A stretch of 7,664 nt of DNA from an uncultured Prevotella sp. (lineage in GTDB: Bacteria; Bacteroidota; Bacteroidia; Bacteroidales; Bacteroidaceae): the NCBI GenBank assembly GCA_946055365.1, contig CAMGFM010000058.1, forward strand, positions 1 to 7,664. The letters run 5' to 3'. Within the stretch, counting starts at the first letter, position 1; each line of letters starts with the position of its first letter. This document shows positions 1-4,900 of this stretch, piece by piece. The notes below the pieces were generated by a model. That model did not search any database and was not told the origin of the DNA. It saw nothing but the letters and a program-made list of their open reading frames with translations. The position numbers were made by a program, and so were the translations under genes.

Positions 1-576
1 GTGGCTCTGTATGTATTCGGTGACACGGTGAAAGCCGTCGAGCGACTTTGTAGTCTGTGAATAGAGGTAGACATCGCGCGTGAAATCGATGCGCTCTGCG
101 TCCTCCACCTTCTCCACGACGATGGCGTTGCCCGATGTCTGCCCCACAAGGCCCAGCACCTCGGCGTGTCCACGCTTGCCGAATATCACTATCTGCGCGT
201 CGGGGTTGGTGTCATACTGCCGCTTGATGCGCCTCTGCAAGGCCAGCACCACGGGACACGTGGCGTCAATTATCTCTATGCCGTTGCGGCGCGCCAAGGC
301 ATAAGTCTCAGGCGGCTCTCCATGCGCCCTCAGCATGACCTTCACGCCATGCAGACGCTCCATCTCCTCGTGGTTGATGGTCACCAGCCCCTGCCCGTGC
401 AGCCTCTCCACCTCCACGCCGTTGTGTACTATGTCGCCGAGACAGTAGAGAGCGGCTCCTTTTGCCAGCTCTTCCTCCGCCTTTCTTATGGCAGTGGTGA
501 CACCAAAGCAAAATCCGCTGCCGCTGTCTATCTCTATTTGCAGGCCGCCTGTGCCTGTGCTTGCCGTGTTCATCAT
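1..576 (-). CDS. ispH: 4-hydroxy-3-methylbut-2-enyl diphosphate reductase (IspH/LytB), N-terminal 192 residues, cut by window edge
   Basis: IspH is a cytoplasmic [4Fe-4S] enzyme that performs the last step of the MEP pathway, reducing HMBPP to isopentenyl and dimethylallyl diphosphate. Reading leftward from the ATG at 576-574, the frame is open to the window edge. Visible family landmarks are SGSGFCFGV with the first cluster cysteine at C23, GDIVHN with H51, RAHGEPP with H85, IIDATCPVV with the second cluster cysteine at C107, GKRGHAEV with H137 and the probable proton donor E139, and SQTT at 173-176. These correspond in order to E. coli C12, H41, H74, C96, H124/E126 and the T167 region. The third cluster cysteine and the C-terminal SxN motif would lie beyond the window. 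The start overlaps the TGA of the DUF1573 gene as ATGA, and a second ATG follows at once (573-571), so either could be used. No Shine-Dalgarno is visible, which suggests translational coupling. The family call is very secure. Confidence 0.97.
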   Translation of the reverse strand, partial: MMNTASTGTGGLQIEIDSGSGFCFGVTTAIRKAEEELAKGAALYCLGDIVHNGVEVERLHGQGLVTINHEEMERLHGVKVMLRAHGEPPETYALARRNGIEIIDATCPVVLALQRRIKRQYDTNPDAQIVIFGKRGHAEVLGLVGQTSGNAIVVEKVEDAERIDFTRDVYLYSQTTKSLDGFHRVTEYIQSH

Positions 577-1643
577 CTTAGCGTTACGTTTATTATGACC
601 TTGGGCATGTCGGGGTCGTTTGTTATCATAAGTATGCGCGGCTTGGAGCGCGCCGTCTTGAGGAGCTTGCTGTCGGCAGTGACCTTGAGCTTGGCTGTCT
701 CGCCAGGCGCGAGGCTCTGCTTGTTGAGTGACACCTGCAGACCCACGGTAAACATCTGCAAACTCTTTATGTCGAGCGTTGAACCGCCGTCGTTTCTGAT
801 GACAAGCTCGCCCTTGAGCTTGTTCTTGCCCTTGGATTTGTCAAGCACAATGTCGGTGTCGGAGAGGAAAATGTCGGGCGCAAGGGCGAGCTGTGAGGCC
901 GTGAGATTGTCAAACTTGGGCAGAAGCACCGCCGACACGCTGATTTCCTTCTTGGCGTTGACCTTGTCGCCAGGGAACGCGCCGAGATAGACGGATGTCT
1001 GGGTGAGCCCCATGTTGTGGAGCTTGCGCGAGTCGAGGGTGAGAGTGACCACTCCCTGCCGCCCCGTCAGTATCTTTGACGGCGACACCTCCGCCGTGAG
1101 ATAGTCGGGCAGGTGCATCACCACGGGCTGTATAGGCTCGCTTGTGGTGTTGAGTATGTGTATCTTCTTCTGCGGCTGCTCCCCCGAGTTCACGTCGTCA
1201 AACTCAATGTCGTTGCAGTCGGCACTTATGTCGCCGAGCCTGTAGTCATAAGCCCCTGAATAGCCCACTACCTCTCTCACCACATTGCCCTTGATCCTGA
1301 GCATCACCGGCTCTTCGCTGCCCGTGGTGTATATGTCGACATACTTGTTGAAGTGTCCCATGGTGCGCGCGTCGTAAGTGACCTTGACGGTGAACACGCT
1401 GCCGTCGGCAATGTCGGTCTTTGGATAGTCCACTTCCGTACATCCGCAACCCACACGCACATCGCTCACCCTTATAGCGCGCCCACTCTTGTTGCGTATC
1501 TCAAATTCTGCCGTGGCAGGGCTTTGAAACATCACCTGTCCGCAGTCTGTCACGTTGTTCAACGCCACCACCTGCTGCGCCATCACGTCGGCACAAGTCA
1601 TAAACAGCAGCATGGAGGCTGTCATAAAGAAACTTTTTTTCAT
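573..1643 (-). CDS. Secreted DUF1573 protein with three tandem Ig-like domains
   Basis: The product is 356 residues. It opens with a signal peptide (MKK, hydrophobic core 5-18) and a likely signal peptidase I site VMA|QQ after residue 22. C17 does not sit in a good lipobox (FMTC), so a lipoprotein is unlikely. Residues 28-122 form a typical DUF1573 domain: DCGQV, the turn EFEIRNKSG, the family hallmark GCGCT at 65-69, a YDARTMGHFNKYVDIYT segment and a closing strand RIKGNV. Residues about 127-245 are a second beta-sandwich repeat without the cysteine motif. Residues 259-356 are a third, ending with the family-like ITNDPDMPKVIINV. DUF1573 domains resemble ASPM/SPD-2/Hydin Ig-like modules and are abundant in exported Bacteroidetes proteins; their biochemical role is not established. 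The gene lies 331 bp downstream of the macroglobulin gene and overlaps ispH by 4 bp. The ATG at 1643 is chosen because it directly precedes the signal peptide; there is no Shine-Dalgarno, normal for this phylum. I found no convincing promoter. Confidence 0.93.
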   Translation of the reverse strand: MKKSFFMTASMLLFMTCADVMAQQVVALNNVTDCGQVMFQSPATAEFEIRNKSGRAIRVSDVRVGCGCTEVDYPKTDIADGSVFTVKVTYDARTMGHFNKYVDIYTTGSEEPVMLRIKGNVVREVVGYSGAYDYRLGDISADCNDIEFDDVNSGEQPQKKIHILNTTSEPIQPVVMHLPDYLTAEVSPSKILTGRQGVVTLTLDSRKLHNMGLTQTSVYLGAFPGDKVNAKKEISVSAVLLPKFDNLTASQLALAPDIFLSDTDIVLDKSKGKNKLKGELVIRNDGGSTLDIKSLQMFTVGLQVSLNKQSLAPGETAKLKVTADSKLLKTARSKPRILMITNDPDMPKVIINVTLR

Positions 1644-1657
1644 CTATTTGGCTTTAG

Positions 1658-1681
1658 GCGGACTTCCCAAAGGTTGTCCGC
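1658..1681 (-). promoter_or_regulatory. Hairpin in the leader of the DUF1573 gene
   Basis: Perfect 6-bp inverted repeat GCGGAC / GTCCGC with a 12-nt interior that can form a further CC/GG pair around UUU. It ends 14 nt before the start codon, so it could influence translation initiation or mRNA stability. No ligand-binding riboswitch architecture is recognisable, and a short stem of this size can occur by chance. Confidence 0.35.
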
Positions 1682-1701
1682 ACATTACATATATTTATTA
1701 C

Positions 1702-1734
1702 TTCATCATGTCATGGGCCTTTTCATCATGTCAT
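1702..1734 (-). repeat. Two 13-bp direct repeats, 20-bp period, upstream of the DUF1573 gene
   Basis: ATGACATGATGAA (minus-strand reading) occurs twice, at 1734-1722 and 1714-1702, exactly 20 bp apart with a 7-bp GC-rich spacer. They lie about 60-90 bp upstream of the DUF1573 start, just before an AT-rich stretch at 1683-1700. The position and near-two-turn spacing fit paired binding sites for a regulator, but no regulator can be named. A small slippage duplication is the alternative explanation. Confidence 0.5.
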
Positions 1735-1769
1735 ATAGCCACTTGACGAATTGCGTCACGGCCCTGCAT

Positions 1770-1795
1770 GGCGCACATGTGCCGCCGTTTTTTTT
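1770..1795 (+). terminator. Weak terminator-like hairpin followed by T8, plus strand
   Basis: GGC-GCA, loop CATG, TGC-C-GCC can form a short GC stem with one bulged C. It is followed one base later by eight T residues (1788-1795) on the plus strand. This has the outline of an intrinsic terminator, but no plus-strand gene precedes it. If real it would stop antisense or small-RNA transcription running toward the macroglobulin gene. The stem is short, and the feature may be coincidental. Confidence 0.2.
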
Positions 1796-1823
1796 CGCCT
1801 GCCCGCGCATGGGGACGTCCTTA

Positions 1824-1844
1824 TTGCCTGCTGACAGTAGGCAA
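1824..1844. repeat. 21-bp near-palindrome in the intergenic region
   Basis: The arms TTGCCTGCTG and CAGTAGGCAA are inverted around a single central A (1834), with one mismatched pair (G1830 against T1838). The left arm sequence TTGCCTGC also has a second exact inverted partner at 1846-1853 (GCAGGCAA). A dyad of this size with almost no loop is better suited to binding a dimeric protein than to forming an RNA hairpin, although an alternative 8-bp stem with a 14-nt loop is possible. Confidence 0.4.
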
Positions 1845-1863
1845 GGCAGGCAAGGGGTTTCAG

Positions 1864-1942
1864 CAAGTAGCACTTTGCGGCGGCAAAAGTGCCACTTTGG
1901 GGCATGTAAAATGCCACTTTCCATAAGCTAAAGTGGCACTTT
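1864..1942. repeat. Four 13-bp palindromes (AAAGTGSCACTTT) at exact 22-bp period
   Basis: Copies lie at 1864-1876 (CAAGTAGCACTTT, two mismatches), 1886-1898 (AAAGTGCCACTTT, perfect dyad), 1908-1920 (AAAATGCCACTTT, one mismatch) and 1930-1942 (AAAGTGGCACTTT, perfect dyad). Their centres are 1870, 1892, 1914 and 1936, so the spacers are all exactly 9 nt although their sequences are unrelated. A position one period to the right (1952-1964) matches the consensus at only 8 of 13 bases and is at best a decayed fifth copy. The array begins 32 bp downstream of the macroglobulin stop codon. It could be a phased protein-binding array, an RNA hairpin cluster or a dispersed Bacteroidales intergenic element. 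No transposase or target-site duplication is visible beside it. Confidence 0.85.
1865..1897 (-). other. Second 3' hairpin built from the palindrome array
   Basis: In minus-strand RNA the arms AAGUGGCACUUUUGC and GCAAAGUGCUACUU form 14 pairs, including one G-U wobble and one bulged U, closed by a CGCC tetraloop. It lies 8 nt after the first hairpin. As there, the sole mismatch is a wobble only when the minus strand is transcribed, which agrees with it being part of the macroglobulin mRNA tail. Confidence 0.4.
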
Positions 1943-1944
1943 AC
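1906..1944 (-). terminator. Long 3' hairpin after the macroglobulin gene (terminator or mRNA-stabilising stem)
   Basis: In minus-strand RNA the arms GUAAAGUGCCACUUU and AAAGUGGCAUUUUAC pair over 15 bp, with one G-U wobble and a 9-nt loop AGCUUAUGG. It starts 30 nt after the stop codon. No U-tract follows (the next bases are AUGCCCC), so it is not a classical intrinsic terminator; it could instead protect the 3' end or pause polymerase. It is built from two adjacent units of the palindrome array. Confidence 0.45.
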
Positions 1945-1974
1945 GCACATCACAGCGCAGCTTTCAAGCACGCC

Positions 1975-4900
1975 TCATCTCACTGACAGCACCCGTGTAG
2001 GCTCTCTCGCGGCAAACTCGGGGCTGTAGGCACACTGCACGAGGCATGTGCCTGTGGAGTAAGTGCCGCTGCGGTCAACATAGTAGGCCGTCTCAAGCAC
2101 GTGCCGTCCCTTGGAGAATGTGTCAAAGTAGTAGTTGGTGACATTGTCCTTGACCTCCTGATAGCATCCGCCCACATATCCGCTTATCTGCTGTGAGGGT
2201 TCCATGCAGGCCGCGCGCCTGTCTGCCACATGCACAAAGTCATAGTCTCTGTCGGCAACGACGGTGATGCGCACCACAATGCGGTCGCCCACATCAAGCG
2301 CGTCGCCGTCGGCAAGCACCTTGCCGTCCTTTAAGAACTGCCTCATGACGGTGAAGCCCTCCGAATGGGCTGCCACACGGCTGCTCTCCTGCATGAAACG
2401 TGCATGCACAGCACCCCATGACGTGTTGTCGCAATGGCTGTCGATGACGAGCCTCTGCATCTTGCCGCCCTCAAGAGTGGACCTCACATAGCCCGTGACA
2501 TCGGCAGAGGCGGCATCGCCAGCCACATTCCTGCCGTCAACCTTGAGCGTGGCAGGCCTGTCGCACGGCTGGAGGGCATCATCGCCGCCACCAAAGAAAG
2601 CATACACGGCATTGACGGTGTTGACAGGCGTGTCCCACATCTGCGTGCGCTTTGAGAGCAAGAGCCACTGCCGCATGTCGGCTATGAAATCGCTGTCTTC
2701 GGGAGCGACAAGCTGCAACGCCTCTATGGCAGCTACCTGCGTGGGTATCCTGTAGTCGCGCCATGAATACTTTGCCTTGCCCGTGTCAAACCACCGTCCC
2801 ATGCCCTCTGCGCTCACGGTGTGCTGCTTCATGCTCTCAAGGAGCGCGGCGGCATCCTTGTCGCGGCCGTTGAGGGCAAGCGTCACCGCCGTCATTGACT
2901 TGCCATAGATGCTGTATATGTCGTTGTTGCCCGCAATGAGCTTTATGAGATAGTCAAAATCGTGCTTCACGGAGCCAGTCAAGACGCGGCGATCTACGCT
3001 CACGGCATAGAGCCAGCTCATGGTGATGTCGCCAGGCACGGGGTCAAGCCCCTCGGACTTGAGTTTCTTGAGTCTCGCAACCTCCTCTGCCACGTATTTT
3101 TCCATGAACGCAAACGAGCGGTCAATGATTTTTGCCGTCCTGCCGCTGCACTTTGCGCCCTTTGCCTTGCATCTCACAAGGGTCTCAAGCACATGTTGCG
3201 TCACGTAAGGACTGCCGTTCATGCCCTTCCACCACGAGAACGAGCCGTCCTCATGTTGCAGTCTGGCAAGACGCGACACACACTCGGCAAGCATATAGTC
3301 CAGACGCGACTCGTCGAAATAGTCGGCAAGCATGGCCATGCGCCCAGTATCGCCTGCCGCATCAGCCACCCAAGGTGTCTCGTCAAGGGCCACGGCCCTC
3401 AGCTCGGCGTTGTTTTCAAGCGCACTGACGGGTGTTGCCGTCCCTCTCTGTGCGCCTTTGCCGCCGCTCCACTGCTCCACGGCAGCGCGTATGGCAGGAT
3501 TGCCGTGCATGATGACCTTGCCGAGAGAGTTGGAATAGAGGGCCGAGACGAGCGCGAAGGCGTTGTCACTCTCAGGAGCAGACATGTAGGGCAACGTCTG
3601 TATCATCATCCATTCGGGACGAGCCACATACTCCACCGTGAGACGCGGCTCTGACGCTCCCTCGGGCAATAGTGACGTGAGGTCAATGTCTTTCTTGCCA
3701 ACGCCACGACACGTGAACGCAAGACTGTTGACGACTGTCTCGCTCACGGGCAACACTGGCAGATAGTGCTGCTCGCCGTCGCTGTGGCCGCCACCCGACA
3801 CTTTCACCCGACAGATGAGCAGGCCGTCATGGCGTATGGCAGACATGTCATAGGCAAACACCACCGCCACAGTCTCGCCGGGCTTTACGGTGTAGCGCGC
3901 ATTGCGGCTATACAACACCCGCTCGCTCTCAGGGTCAAGAAACTGCATGACGGCCGTGCCTGAGATGACTTTTTCGCCTTGGCTCGACACTCTTGCCGCA
4001 ATCACACCCTTGTCGCCGGCACGCACAAAGCGCGGCACGTTGGGCGTGACCATGACCGTCTTGCTCGCCACTGCCTGCGCAGAGATATGCCCGACGTTCA
4101 TCTCACGGTCGTGGGCCACGCCATGGAACTGCCAGGTGGTGACACTCTCGGGCAGAGTGAACGTGAGCCTCAGCTCACCCTTGGCGTTGCTCTGCAAGGC
4201 AGGCACAAAGAACGCCGTCTCGTCGAGGTTGGTGCGCACCACGTCGTCACCTGACTCCTGCGCAATGTCGCAACCTGCGGTCACGGCATCCTCATCGCCC
4301 ACCTCAAACGCGCCCTCGGTCCGCGCAGGGGCGGCCTTCATGCAGCCCACAATGCAAGTGCCGTCCACGGCATCGTATGCCACGCTGTTGATTTCGGCAC
4401 GATGAAATTTATGAACAATACCACGGAAAACGTCAAAGCCGCTATTAAAGGTAAAATGGCTGAACTGTAGCAGCGGCTCGTTGAGGTATTTGGCAAGCAT
4501 CTCGCCATATACCGATCGCTCACGCATGCGTATCTCGCTCCAATATGCGAATGGTATGGCAAATGAACTGGGGAGATTGAGGCTCAAAGCGTGGGGCTGT
4601 ATCTCGTCGAGTGACTTGTCGTAGAGCGTGGCGATGAGCTGCGCCCTGGCAGGAGTGCCGTCTGGAGAGGTGACACGCAGAGTCCATGTCTCTTTCTTGC
4701 CAGGCACGAGCCTGTCGCGGAACGTCTCCCACTGCAAGGAGAGGCTCTTGTCGACGACGGGCTTGCGTATGGTGACGTTGTGAGTGCAGGCCTTGCCTTG
4801 CTTGACCCACACCAAGGAGAGCGACAGGCCGTCGCCCCACTCCTCACGATAATATATAGGTGTGGTCAACAGCTCACCGCGGATGTCTGCCCTGCCGTCC

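Noticed and set aside
166..990. 274-codon open frame on the plus strand
   Set aside because: It lies antisense to ispH and the DUF1573 gene, which both show clear family motifs; its translation shows no recognisable domain and results from high GC.
1666..1673. AACCTTTG as a -7 box for the DUF1573 gene
   Set aside because: It lacks the leading T of TAnnTTTG, has no -33 TTTG at the right distance and is inside the leader hairpin.
1864..1942. CRISPR array
   Set aside because: The repeats are 13 bp and the spacers 9 nt, far below CRISPR sizes, and there are no cas genes.
1706..1971. Two short minus-strand frames (71 and 72 codons) between the macroglobulin and DUF1573 genes
   Set aside because: Both are translated straight through the palindrome array and the dyads; one needs a GTG start; neither shows a family resemblance. 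More likely the array creates them by chance.
1644..1974. Insertion sequence remnant
   Set aside because: There is no transposase fragment, no paired terminal inverted repeats enclosing the region and no target-site duplication visible.
2962..3654. 230-codon open frame on the plus strand
   Set aside because: Antisense to the toroid domain of the macroglobulin; rich in His, Arg, Ala and Cys as expected for a shadow frame, with no recognisable domain.
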